Assembly (NCBI GenBank): GCA_012512355.1
Contig: JAAZEI010000241.1
Coordinates: 1-7,705 of the forward strand
Source of the DNA: Clostridiales bacterium
GTDB taxonomy: Bacteria > Bacillota > Clostridia > Christensenellales > Aristaeellaceae
Direction: 5' to 3'
DNA: 7,705 nt
The first letter of the stretch is position 1. Each line of letters opens with the position of its first letter. This document shows, piece by piece, positions 1 to 6,000 of this stretch. Position numbers and translations under genes: made by a program. The notes beneath the pieces are model-generated. The model saw only the letters and a program-made list of their open reading frames with translations, made no database searches and was not told the DNA's origin.

Positions 1-776
1 AAATGTGGCTGAAAAAGGATTATCCGCTCCTGCCGGTGGGAGAGTTTGAATTAAACAGGAACCCATCAAACTACTTCGCGGACATTGAGCAGGCGGGCTT
101 TAACCCGGCCAGCGTTGTCCCGGGTATTAGCTTTTCGCCCGACCGCATGCTGCAGGGCCGTCTGTTCTCCTACGGGGACGCGCAGAGGTACCGCCTGGGC
201 GTCAATCACCATCAAATCCCGGTAAACATGCCCAAGGCAGTGAAAAACCCCCACAGCTTCCATCGCGACGGCCAAATGCGGGTGGATGGCAACCTGGGCA
301 GCGAACTGCACTACGAGCCCAACAGCTATGGCAATTGGCAGGACAGCCCTGCTAATAATGACCCGATGCAAAAAGGCGGAGATATATACCGCTATGATTT
401 TAGAAGTGATGACGATGACTACTACACACAGCCCGGCCTGCTTTTCAATGCCATGACGGAGGATCAGCAGCAGGTGCTGTTTGACAATACCGCCCGAAAC
501 ATGGGCGACTCAACGCTTCAGATCAAGCATCGCCACATCTATAACTGCTACCAGGCAGATCCCGCCTATGGCAAGGGCGTGGCTGCGGCCATGAACATCT
601 CAATTGACGAGGTGGATTTGAATCTGCCCCGGAAGAATTCGCAGCAGAATTTGAAAAAAGCCAACAACATGCACCCGGAATTCAATACACCCACAAAGCC
701 TGTCAATCCCGGCCGGGAGATTGATACCAATACAAATCCTTACATCGAACCTGAAAATGACCCCTGGCTTCTGTAA
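1..776 (+). CDS. katA: Haem catalase, C-terminal part (5' end outside window)
   Basis: This is the C-terminal 257 residues of a monofunctional haem catalase, which converts hydrogen peroxide to water and oxygen in the cytoplasm. The reading frame is open to the left edge, so the ATG at position 3 is an internal methionine and not the start. The stretch [13 protein letters not shown] (residues 13-25) and the proximal haem-ligand signature RLFSYGDAQ (residues 53-61, ligand Tyr57) are diagnostic. The C-terminal catalase-related domain follows at about residues 150-200. The distal catalytic His and Asn lie upstream and cannot be checked. After about residue 203 there is a polar, Asn/Pro-rich tail of about 50 residues that looks disordered. 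The size fits a small-subunit (KatA-like) enzyme. The symbol is given by family resemblance only. A hairpin terminator follows about 70 bp downstream. Confidence 0.95.
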   Translation, partial: MWLKKDYPLLPVGEFELNRNPSNYFADIEQAGFNPASVVPGISFSPDRMLQGRLFSYGDAQRYRLGVNHHQIPVNMPKAVKNPHSFHRDGQMRVDGNLGSELHYEPNSYGNWQDSPANNDPMQKGGDIYRYDFRSDDDDYYTQPGLLFNAMTEDQQQVLFDNTARNMGDSTLQIKHRHIYNCYQADPAYGKGVAAAMNISIDEVDLNLPRKNSQQNLKKANNMHPEFNTPTKPVNPGREIDTNTNPYIEPENDPWLL

Positions 777-846
777 TATCCTTTTCAGAGTTTAGGACCA
801 TGATGCCGACTGATTTGAAGTCCAATTTCTTATCTGTGAGCAGAAA

Positions 847-880
847 CAGAAAAAGGCACTAACCAGTGCTTTTTCTGTTC
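847..880 (+). terminator. Intrinsic terminator after catalase gene
   Basis: The left arm CAGAAAAAGGCACT (847-860) pairs with AGTGCTTTTTCTG (865-877) across a 4-nt AACC loop, with one bulged G. The T-run is inside the right arm, so the hairpin may work in either direction. It separates the catalase gene from the regulator downstream. Confidence 0.7.
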
Positions 881-910
881 TTATAGGGATTATTTGATGG
901 ATAAACTTCT

Positions 911-931
911 GATAATCTTGATAAGATAGTC
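911..931. promoter_or_regulatory. Candidate operator: 21-bp interrupted dyad upstream of the HTH gene
   Basis: ATCTT (915-919) and AAGAT (923-927) are perfect inverted arms around GAT. The symmetry is extended by GA (911-912) and TC (930-931). The dyad centre is about 80 bp upstream of the HTH start codon. ArsR-type repressors commonly bind such AT-rich dyads near their own promoter, so autoregulation is a reasonable inference. No convincing -35/-10 pair with normal spacing could be assigned here: TATAAA at 973-978 is a possible -10, but it lacks a good -35. Confidence 0.35.
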
Positions 932-1001
932 ATAAACAGGTACAGGGTAAAAGTTGCGATTTCTATACAAGTTATAAAACAAAATAAAGGAAGGGAAACA
1001 T

Positions 1002-1289
1002 ATGATGAAACGCCAGATTGGTTCTTTACGTGATGGGCTGCAGCTGTTTAAGGCCATGTCGAGTGAAACTCGCATTGGGATTCTTGAACTCCTGATGAAT
1101 AAAGGGCCCCTGTCCATGTCGGTCATAGCCCAAAAACTGAAATTAACCGGCGGCGCCATTACGGCACATGTCAAACAATTGCAGGATGCCGGGCTGGTCA
1201 GCGTTGAGAAGCGCAGCGGAAAGCACGGTACCCTCAAGGTGTGCAGCGCGACGGTTGAGCCTTTTGCTGTTGATGTGACAGCTTCGTAG
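1002..1289 (+). CDS. Small ArsR-type winged-helix transcriptional regulator
   Basis: This 95-residue protein is essentially one winged helix-turn-helix domain. An N-terminal helix contains LFKAMSSETRIGILELL (residues 15-31), the typical ArsR-like opening. The positioning helix is about residues 38-48, the recognition helix about 49-65 (TGGAITAHVKQLQDAGL), and the wing 66-82 (GKHGTLKVCS). The start is supported by AAGGAAGGG at 987-995, six bases before the ATG; a second ATG follows immediately. The wing resembles COG4189-type regulators, many of which continue into a C-terminal sensing domain; here the protein stops about 13 residues after the wing. It could be a natural stand-alone DNA-binding protein or a shortened relative. 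It has one cysteine (Cys81) and no evident ArsR metal-site motif (ELCVCDL), so a metal ligand is not supported. A terminator follows, so it appears monocistronic. Confidence 0.8.
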   Translation: MMKRQIGSLRDGLQLFKAMSSETRIGILELLMNKGPLSMSVIAQKLKLTGGAITAHVKQLQDAGLVSVEKRSGKHGTLKVCSATVEPFAVDVTAS

Positions 1290-1363
1290 TCAAGACATCA
1301 TATCGCCGCTTTCAGCAGAAAAATATAGGTTGCGGACAGATCACCTGATGACCATAATATTGT

Positions 1364-1400
1364 AAAAAGAACCTTCAGAAAAAACTGCGGGTTCTTTTTA
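1364..1400 (+). terminator. Intrinsic terminator after HTH regulator
   Basis: AAAAAGAACC (1364-1373) is perfectly complementary to GGTTCTTTTT (1390-1399). The 16-nt loop contains a minor CAG/CTG pairing. The T-run ends where repeat copy A begins. The symmetric A and T tracts make it potentially bidirectional. Confidence 0.75.
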
Positions 1401-1561
1401 ATACTACTCTCAATCATTACTGCTTTGATGCATCGATTCTTTTCCGCCCCCCCGTTGTCTCGCTCAGTCAGCGTAGACTGCGCTACGCCTCCTTTTCTCG
1501 ACTTAGCGGAGACGAAAAATTTTTCGAAGCATCGACGCATTAACTCATTCGAATAGTATAA
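1399..1561. repeat. Repeat copy A: short form of a two-copy MITE-like element
   Basis: This 163-bp element shares a left arm (1399-1448) and a right arm (1460-1561) with copy B at 4520-4790. By eye, each arm has only two mismatches over 50 and 102 bp. Between the arms, copy A has just 11 nt (1449-1459, C-rich), where copy B has 119. The ends form imperfect inverted repeats: TAATACTACTC at the left against TTATACTATTC read inward from the right (9 of 11). The right arm contains the hairpin GCGTAG-ACTGCG-CTACGC (1471-1488) and, in this copy only, the palindrome CGAAAAATTTTTCG (1513-1526). Small size, terminal inverted repeats and lack of a coding gene suggest a non-autonomous mobile element. 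An ORF crossing it on the minus strand (1298-1540) has no recognisable protein character. The element lies in the 445-bp gap between the HTH and baeRF-like genes; nothing further was recognised between 1562 and 1664. Confidence 0.8.
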
Positions 1562-1664
1562 CTCTTTATAAAATATAGCGGAATCAAAAATAATCCAACT
1601 CTCACCAAGATAGATTCCCTGGAACTTTCAAGAGATAGCATGATGGATAGATCATCGATGACAA

Positions 1665-1688
1665 AGAGACCGGCCATGGCCGGTCTCT
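1665..1688 (-). terminator. 24-bp perfect palindrome, probable terminator of the baeRF-like gene
   Basis: Positions 1665-1676 are the exact reverse complement of 1677-1688 (AGAGACCGGCCA / TGGCCGGTCTCT). Read on the minus strand, the G+C-rich hairpin lies 47 bp beyond the stop codon of the gene at 1735-2883 and is followed by a short TTTG tract. The T-tract is weak, so a role as a DNA-binding site cannot be excluded. A smaller palindrome, TCATCGATGA, lies just beside it at about 1652-1661. Confidence 0.6.
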
Positions 1689-1734
1689 CCAATAAGGTCA
1701 CGATAGGATATAGTTCTGCCTCAAGGGCTTGATA

Positions 1735-2883
1735 TTAATAACGGAAAATAACAGCCAAACCGGTATCGCCGGGCATATCCTCGGCCTCCAGCATCATCAC
1801 TTCGCCGCCCATGCTCAGGACAAGCTGGGCCAGATCATCCAGCACATCATCATAATAGGGTTTTGTGATATCACCCTGGGTGATTTTGCCGGTTTCGCGG
1901 TCGATGGTGCCGCCCTGGACATATTTTCTTTGAAGCAGCAGGGTTGAAACGCGTCCTTCAGTAGCGGTTTTGACAGCCAAAACCAAATCGGTCGTTGCCA
2001 ATTGCCGGGCATTGGCGCTCTGATAGCTTTCTTTTAAGGCATCAATCTTTTTTCTTTGCAGATGCTTGATGAGCAGATGCGCTTTTTTCTTCACATCGCT
2101 GCTGTCAAGCTCGTGGGCTGAGGCTTGAATGGATTCTTCCATCAGCCAGGGGTTTTTGCTGACCTGATAAAACAGCGACTGGTGTTCTGGCAAAGAGACC
2201 AGCACCAGCGGTAAATGCGCATGATTTGAGAAGTGCTCTATTACATAGGCATCCACCGCTCTGAAATATTTTTCGGTATCCTTATCCATTTCACTTTGCG
2301 TACCGCCAACGCCATGATACATGGGCGTATTGCCGGCGCCGCCATGGAAGCCATAGGACAGATGTCCGTCGGTCAGCTGATCACCCAGGGCATCCTGCAT
2401 CGTGCGGGGAGCGCCTTCTTCCAGATCCAGTTGGGTCATCTCATTTTGATTGCCCTCATACATTGAGAAAGATTCCCTGGATAAAACCAGCAGCTGGAAT
2501 TTTTCAACGGACTGGAAGGCAGCCAGCAGGGGCTTTATATGGAAACTGTGGGCGACAACCGCCAGCGGATCGGGCTGAACGTGCAAGGGATAGATGATGC
2601 AGCGATCGCGGCTTGCCAGCATGGCGATGCCATCCAGGGTATGGTTCCAAAAGTCAATATCCTCCTGAAGAGCATAAAAAGGCGCCATCAGCTTGTCTTT
2701 GAGCTCTTGTTCCTCTACTGTTTCAAGCGAGGCTTCCAATTCTTTGAGCAGGTTTTTAAAGACGATGGGGTCCTGCTTATTGAGCGGAAAGTAGCGATGG
2801 GTAGGCTGATAAAGCGATGTGTAGGTATCGCCTTGCAAAAACAGCTCCGGATCAGGGAATTGGGTGACGATTTCATAAATCAT
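1735..2883 (-). CDS. baeRF-family (eRF1/Pelota-like) protein with GGQ-like loop
   Basis: This 382-residue soluble protein matches bacterial relatives of archaeo-eukaryotic release factors (baeRF families). Recognisable features in order are an N-terminal region with YTSLYQPTHR and QDPIVFKNLL (about 21-46); FW.HTLDGIAML (78-89); a beta-rich segment with FHIKPLL and FQLLVLSRESFSMYEG (114-144); and a glycine-rich loop, HGVGGTQSEMDKDTEKYFR (190-208). An RNase H/eRF1 middle-domain-like segment (PLVLVSLPEHQSLFYQV, 224-241) comes next. The protein ends with the family's ATEGRVSTLLLQ and MGGEVMMLE...AVIFRY. The loop resembles the eRF1 context HGRGGQS, with a Thr inserted as GGTQS. In the family, a role in ribosome rescue, hibernation or release is predicted, not proven. 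The start at 2883 has AGGAAC at 2893-2888 upstream. It appears monocistronic, divergent from the MATE gene. The exact baeRF subfamily is uncertain. Confidence 0.8.
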   Translation of the reverse strand: MIYEIVTQFPDPELFLQGDTYTSLYQPTHRYFPLNKQDPIVFKNLLKELEASLETVEEQELKDKLMAPFYALQEDIDFWNHTLDGIAMLASRDRCIIYPLHVQPDPLAVVAHSFHIKPLLAAFQSVEKFQLLVLSRESFSMYEGNQNEMTQLDLEEGAPRTMQDALGDQLTDGHLSYGFHGGAGNTPMYHGVGGTQSEMDKDTEKYFRAVDAYVIEHFSNHAHLPLVLVSLPEHQSLFYQVSKNPWLMEESIQASAHELDSSDVKKKAHLLIKHLQRKKIDALKESYQSANARQLATTDLVLAVKTATEGRVSTLLLQRKYVQGGTIDRETGKITQGDITKPYYDDVLDDLAQLVLSMGGEVMMLEAEDMPGDTGLAVIFRY

Positions 2884-2933
2884 TCATGTTCCTTTCTGCG
2901 AATGCATCCAATGACATTGAGATGCAAACAGCT

Positions 2934-2952
2934 CATGCCTGATAAGGGCATG
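2934..2952. promoter_or_regulatory. Inverted repeat at the predicted 5' end of the baeRF-like mRNA
   Basis: CATGCC (2934-2939) and GGCATG (2947-2952) are perfect inverted arms around a 7-nt spacer. The site lies immediately downstream of the predicted minus-strand -10 box, about 50 bp from the start codon. It could be an operator or a 5'-UTR hairpin. Confidence 0.4.
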
Positions 2953-2959
2953 GTTATCT

Positions 2960-2988
2960 ATTATGACTATACCCACTGGACTGCTCAA
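2960..2988 (-). promoter_or_regulatory. Predicted sigma-A-type promoter for the baeRF-like gene
   Basis: On the minus strand, a -35 box TTGAGC (2988-2983) is followed after exactly 17 bp by a -10 box CATAAT (2965-2960). These match the consensus at 4 of 6 and 5 of 6 positions. The transcript would start near 2953, giving a leader of about 70 nt. Confidence 0.55.
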
Positions 2989-3077
2989 ATATAGAAATGC
3001 CGGGCTAAATAAACATCGCCATGACAGCGAGGGAAGTATTGTATGAAAAACAGCCTTTTGATGGATTCTTGAAAAAT

Positions 3078-3107
3078 TTGTTTGTGTTTTGTGAACTTTG
3101 ATATTAT
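3078..3107 (+). promoter_or_regulatory. Possible promoter of the MATE gene
   Basis: A -35-like TTGTTT (3078-3083) and a -10-like TATTAT (3102-3107) are separated by 18 bp in an A+T-rich stretch about 57 bp upstream of the MATE start. The boxes are only moderately good, and other registers are possible. The gene is preceded by GAAAGG at 3151-3156 as ribosome binding site. Confidence 0.4.
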
Positions 3108-3163
3108 GCTAGGAAGTCAGTTCGCTTATTTTCTTGTTCAAAATATTTTTGAAAGGCAGTTAA

Positions 3164-4522
3164 ATGGATAAAAGCAATCAAAGCCAGAGAGCCAGAAGGC
3201 TCGGCACCCAACCCATCATCAATCTGCTGATGAAGTTTTCTATCCCGGCCATTGTGGGCATGCTCGTCAACGCGCTGTACAACATCGTTGACAGGATATT
3301 CATCGGAAGGGTCGTGGGGGGCGTCGCCATTGGCGGGATTTATCTGGGGATGCCGCTGATGCTGATCATTTTGGCCTTTGGCATGCTCGTTGGCATTGGC
3401 GGCAATACCCTGGTATCCATCCGGCTGGGTGAAAAGAAGCAGGATGAGGCAAATCAGATTGCAAGCAACTCTTTAACGCTGCTCTTTATCATCGGGATCA
3501 TGCTGAGCATCCTGGGTCTTATTTTTCTGGAGCCCCTGCTGCGGCTTTTTGGCGCCAGCGCTTCAAACATGGGCTATGCCATGGATTATTTGCGCATTAT
3601 TTTACTGGGCGCGACCTTTAATATCGTGGGCTTTGGGATGAATAACTTTATCCGCGGCGAGGGCAACCCCAAAATCGCGATGTTCACGATGCTCATCGGC
3701 GCCCTCCTCAATATTATCCTTGATTATATCTTTATCCTCATTTTTCAAATGGGCATTCAGGGCGCGGCCTGGGCTACGATTATCTCCCAGTTTGTTTCAG
3801 CCTCCTGGGTCCTGTATTATTTCTATTCCAAGAAAAGCGTTCTTTCTATTCAAAGAAGGTATCTGAAAATAAAAGCCTCGATTGTCAAAAAGATTTTCAC
3901 CAATGGTCTGCCGCCCTTTAGCATGCAGCTGGCGGCCAGCATGGTGACAGCCCTGTACAATACGAACCTGCAGACCTATGGCGGCGACTTTGCCACCTCC
4001 AGCATGGGGGTGATCAACTCCCTGTCCATGGTCATTTTGATGCCCGCCTTTGGCATCAACCAGGGCGCGCAGCCTATTTTGGGCTATAATTATGGCGCAG
4101 CACAGTATGACCGGGTGAAAAAAGCGGTCATTTACGCGGCGCTGGCCGCCACCACGATCACAACCCTCGGGTTTTTAATCGTCCAGTTTTTCCCCACCCA
4201 GATTATCAGGATCTTTGTGGGCGCCGACGGAAGCCGCGAGCTGCTGGATATCGCAGTGCCGGGCATTCGAATCTACCTGAGCATGTTTCCCATCGTCGGA
4301 TTTCAGGTTGTCAGCACCTCTTATTTTCAGGCGACAGGTCATCCAAAAGAGGCCATGCTCCTGAGCATGTCAAGACAGGTCCTCATCCTCATCCCGGCCT
4401 TGATTATATTGCCGCGGATATTTGGACTGACAGGTGTCTGGATGAGCGCTGCTTTGGCAGACTTGCTCTCATCGTTGGTCACAGGTGTCCTCATCATCCG
4501 GTCGGTCAGGAAACTGAAATAA
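3164..4522 (+). CDS. MATE-family multidrug/cation efflux transporter
   Basis: A complete 452-residue polytopic membrane protein of the MATE family, which exports drugs or other organic cations in exchange for Na+ or H+. Length and pattern match the usual 12 membrane segments in two similar halves. The first half opens with the typical PIINLLMKFSIPAIVGMLVNALYNIVDRIFIG (residues 17-48), then GGNTLVSIRLGEKK (79-92), FIRGEGNPKIAM (162-173) and ALLNIILDYIFI (180-191). The second half repeats the plan, with NQGAQPILGYNYGA (299-312) and YFQATGHPKEAM (387-398), the counterpart of the first-half FIRGEGNPK motif. The tail is short and basic. The start has GAAAGG eight bases upstream. It is nearest to MepA/NorM/DinF-like bacterial MATE pumps, but substrate cannot be read from sequence. 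The stop codon TAA (4520-4522) coincides with the left end of repeat copy B, whose sequence lies in the 3' untranslated region. Confidence 0.93.
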   Translation: MDKSNQSQRARRLGTQPIINLLMKFSIPAIVGMLVNALYNIVDRIFIGRVVGGVAIGGIYLGMPLMLIILAFGMLVGIGGNTLVSIRLGEKKQDEANQIASNSLTLLFIIGIMLSILGLIFLEPLLRLFGASASNMGYAMDYLRIILLGATFNIVGFGMNNFIRGEGNPKIAMFTMLIGALLNIILDYIFILIFQMGIQGAAWATIISQFVSASWVLYYFYSKKSVLSIQRRYLKIKASIVKKIFTNGLPPFSMQLAASMVTALYNTNLQTYGGDFATSSMGVINSLSMVILMPAFGINQGAQPILGYNYGAAQYDRVKKAVIYAALAATTITTLGFLIVQFFPTQIIRIFVGADGSRELLDIAVPGIRIYLSMFPIVGFQVVSTSYFQATGHPKEAMLLSMSRQVLILIPALIILPRIFGLTGVWMSAALADLLSSLVTGVLIIRSVRKLK

Positions 4523-4600
4523 TACTACTCTCACACATTACTGCTTTGATGCATCGATTCTTTTCCGCCTCCGCTCAATTGCGCATAGTCACCTGCCTTC

Positions 4601-4615
4601 CTGAGCACAGCTCAG
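4601..4615. other. Hairpin 1 in the internal module of repeat B
   Basis: CTGAGC (4601-4606) and GCTCAG (4610-4615) form a perfect 6-bp stem with a 3-nt ACA loop. It is found only in the 119-nt module absent from copy A. Confidence 0.5.
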
Positions 4616-4645
4616 TTGGCAATTTCCTTGCTTCATTGGGCTGTC

Positions 4646-4680
4646 ATGCAGTCTGTTGTCCGCACTGCGGACGACTGCAT
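4646..4680. other. Hairpin 2 in the internal module of repeat B (14 bp of stem)
   Basis: ATGCAGTC (4646-4653) pairs with GACTGCAT (4673-4680). Directly inside, GTCCGC (4658-4663) pairs with GCGGAC (4667-4672) around a 3-nt ACT loop. The only interruption is a TGTT bulge on the left side (4654-4657). This is the strongest local fold in the repeat. Confidence 0.6.
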
Positions 4681-4789
4681 TATGCCTATCGCTCAGTCAG
4701 CGTAGACTGCGCTACGCCTCCTTTTCTCGACTTAGCGGAGACGAAAAATCTTTCAAAGCATCGACGCATTAACTCATTCGAATAGTATA

Positions 4790-4835
4790 AAAAGCACCCC
4801 CAGCGTTGGCAATGACCAGCATTGGGAGTGCTTTT
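4790..4835. terminator. Bidirectional terminator between MATE gene and ABC operon
   Basis: AAAAGCAC (4790-4797) pairs with GTGCTTTT (4828-4835), and the stem continues through CCCA/TGGG after one mismatch; the interior can fold further. On the minus strand the hairpin is followed by TTTTTATAC, a good T-run, so it should end the ABC operon. On the plus strand the T-run is only TTTT, but it can serve the convergent MATE transcript. The minus-strand T-run overlaps the right end of repeat B. Confidence 0.7.
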
Positions 4836-4872
4836 GGGTGACAGCGCTTGTTATGACAGTAATTAAGGATGA

Positions 4873-6000
4873 TCAGGCCTCGCCGGCCTTTTTGGCGTGC
4901 AGGGGATACAGCAGCGCCAGCAGCAGCAGCGACAGGGCAATCGCCAGGGCGCTGTGGGGCACGGGATAGCCGCGCAGCGCTGCCAGCGCCCAGCCCTGGG
5001 GGATATACTGGCCCACAGAATGGATCAGCTGCTCAGGCAGCTGGATAAAACAGCCGCCTGCCACAGATAGCAGGAGGACAGCCATCAAGCCCAGATATAG
5101 CCGGATGCTTTGGTGCAGCAGCGCCAGCCCCTGGGAGAGGGCCAGGCTCATCAGCAGGAATACTGCCAGGATATATAGTTCATAAGGGTCCACAGCGGTT
5201 CGCATCAGCATTCGCATGGAGACCATGTATAGCACAATTTGCACAAGCCCCGCGGCAAACAGGGTGATGAGGGAGGCGGCATAATCATAGCGCAGCCCCA
5301 GGGGTGTGGCGCTCAGCCTTCGGCGGATGGCGGGAGATGACAGGGTGAAAGTACCCAGCAGGGCAAAGAAGCCCAAAAACAGCACTTCCATGGAGTAGTC
5401 ATTGACCACGTAGGTGAGCACGGAAGGCTCGGGCGGGCTGCCCACCAGGACAAACTCCTGCTTGGCGCCGCCTTCCAGGTTGAGGGCGATGCGCTCATCA
5501 TATAACTCATCAAAGCGCTCGGGCAGGGGTTCGCCTGACCTTCTGTACAAGTCTTTGGCCTGGCGCAAAAAGACGGAGCGGCTTTTGAAGGGGATGACGG
5601 AATAGGTAATGACGTCCAGCACCATGTTAGTGGACAGGGTGCCCTCCGCCGGGGTATAGACCAGGCCGCTGCTGATGAGGCTGTCATGGCGGGCGGCAAA
5701 GCCCGGCTGGATGACCAGGGCGCCTTCCACAGCCTTGCCGTCGACCAGGCGGGCGAGGTCGCTCTGGGGTACTTCAAGAATATCCCATCCCTGGCGTTTG
5801 AGGGCCTGGGTGAGGCCCTGGCTGATATCGGTCTGGTCCAGGTCAGTCACGGCCAGGCGCAGGTTGGGGCTTTGATTTTTCAGGTTGGCGGCGCCTGCTG
5901 TCAGCCCCAGTAAAATGGGCAAAACCAGCAGCACCATCAGCAGGGCTTTTGACGTGAGCAGTTCGCGCATCTTCAGGCCCAGGGTTTTTACAAAGCTCAT
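4873..6000 (-). CDS. ABC-2-type exporter permease (second permease of operon)
   Basis: A 375-residue membrane subunit of an ABC export system. Architecture is that of ABC-2 permeases with a large outer domain: a basic N-terminus, one membrane segment (about 18-38), an extracytoplasmic region of about 165 residues (40-203), then five hydrophobic segments near 204-221, 241-262, 275-296, 300-318 and 349-366. The outer region contains LRLAVTDLDQTDIS (47-60) and VEGALVIQPGF (91-101), typical of this fold. The frame is open for a further 103 codons upstream, but that stretch overlaps the previous permease in another frame and looks like non-protein shadow sequence. The start at 6000 is preferred: it has AAAGGGGGG just upstream and shares ATGA with the stop of the upstream gene, indicating translational coupling. 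It probably forms a heterodimer with the preceding permease. Substrate is unknown. Confidence 0.85.
   Translation of the reverse strand: MSFVKTLGLKMRELLTSKALLMVLLVLPILLGLTAGAANLKNQSPNLRLAVTDLDQTDISQGLTQALKRQGWDILEVPQSDLARLVDGKAVEGALVIQPGFAARHDSLISSGLVYTPAEGTLSTNMVLDVITYSVIPFKSRSVFLRQAKDLYRRSGEPLPERFDELYDERIALNLEGGAKQEFVLVGSPPEPSVLTYVVNDYSMEVLFLGFFALLGTFTLSSPAIRRRLSATPLGLRYDYAASLITLFAAGLVQIVLYMVSMRMLMRTAVDPYELYILAVFLLMSLALSQGLALLHQSIRLYLGLMAVLLLSVAGGCFIQLPEQLIHSVGQYIPQGWALAALRGYPVPHSALAIALSLLLLALLYPLHAKKAGEA

Larger units (their letters stand above)
4520..4790. repeat. Repeat copy B: long form of the MITE-like element
   Basis: This 271-bp element, in the same orientation as copy A, has a left arm at 4520-4569 and a right arm at 4689-4790, each nearly identical to A. 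It carries a 119-nt internal module (4570-4688) that A lacks. The ends are imperfect inverted repeats, as in A. It begins at the T of the MATE stop codon and ends on the first bases of the next terminator. A 79-codon plus-strand ORF through it (4546-4785) is not supported as a gene: it is made almost wholly of repeat and hairpin sequence, and the same frame is disrupted in copy A. With the following terminator, this repeat fills the 350-bp gap between the MATE gene and the ABC operon. Confidence 0.8.

Noticed and set aside
960..1001. Riboswitch or structured leader upstream of the HTH gene
   Set aside because: The leader is short and A-rich with no conserved aptamer motif visible. Only the upstream dyad at 911-931 stands out.
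890..1237. 115-codon minus-strand ORF opposite the HTH gene
   Set aside because: It overlaps a well-supported HTH gene with a strong RBS and reads as low-quality antisense sequence.
1298..1540. 80-codon minus-strand ORF downstream of the HTH gene
   Set aside because: It spans repeat A and the antisense of the terminator. There is no recognisable protein pattern and no matching full ORF in copy B.
1399..1561. Repeat considered as a CRISPR unit or integron attC site
   Set aside because: Only two distant copies, with no spacer array. No attC-type R/L box core sites and no integrase gene are seen.
2539..2994. 151-codon plus-strand ORF opposite the baeRF-like gene
   Set aside because: It is antisense to a convincing family member and has no domain pattern. 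It is a shadow ORF.
4546..4785. 79-codon plus-strand ORF in the MATE-ABC gap, possibly a small Cys/His-rich protein (CCPHCGRLH)
   Set aside because: It consists almost wholly of repeat B. The zinc-finger-like CCPHCGRLH falls on the large hairpin, there is no clear RBS, and copy A does not keep the frame.
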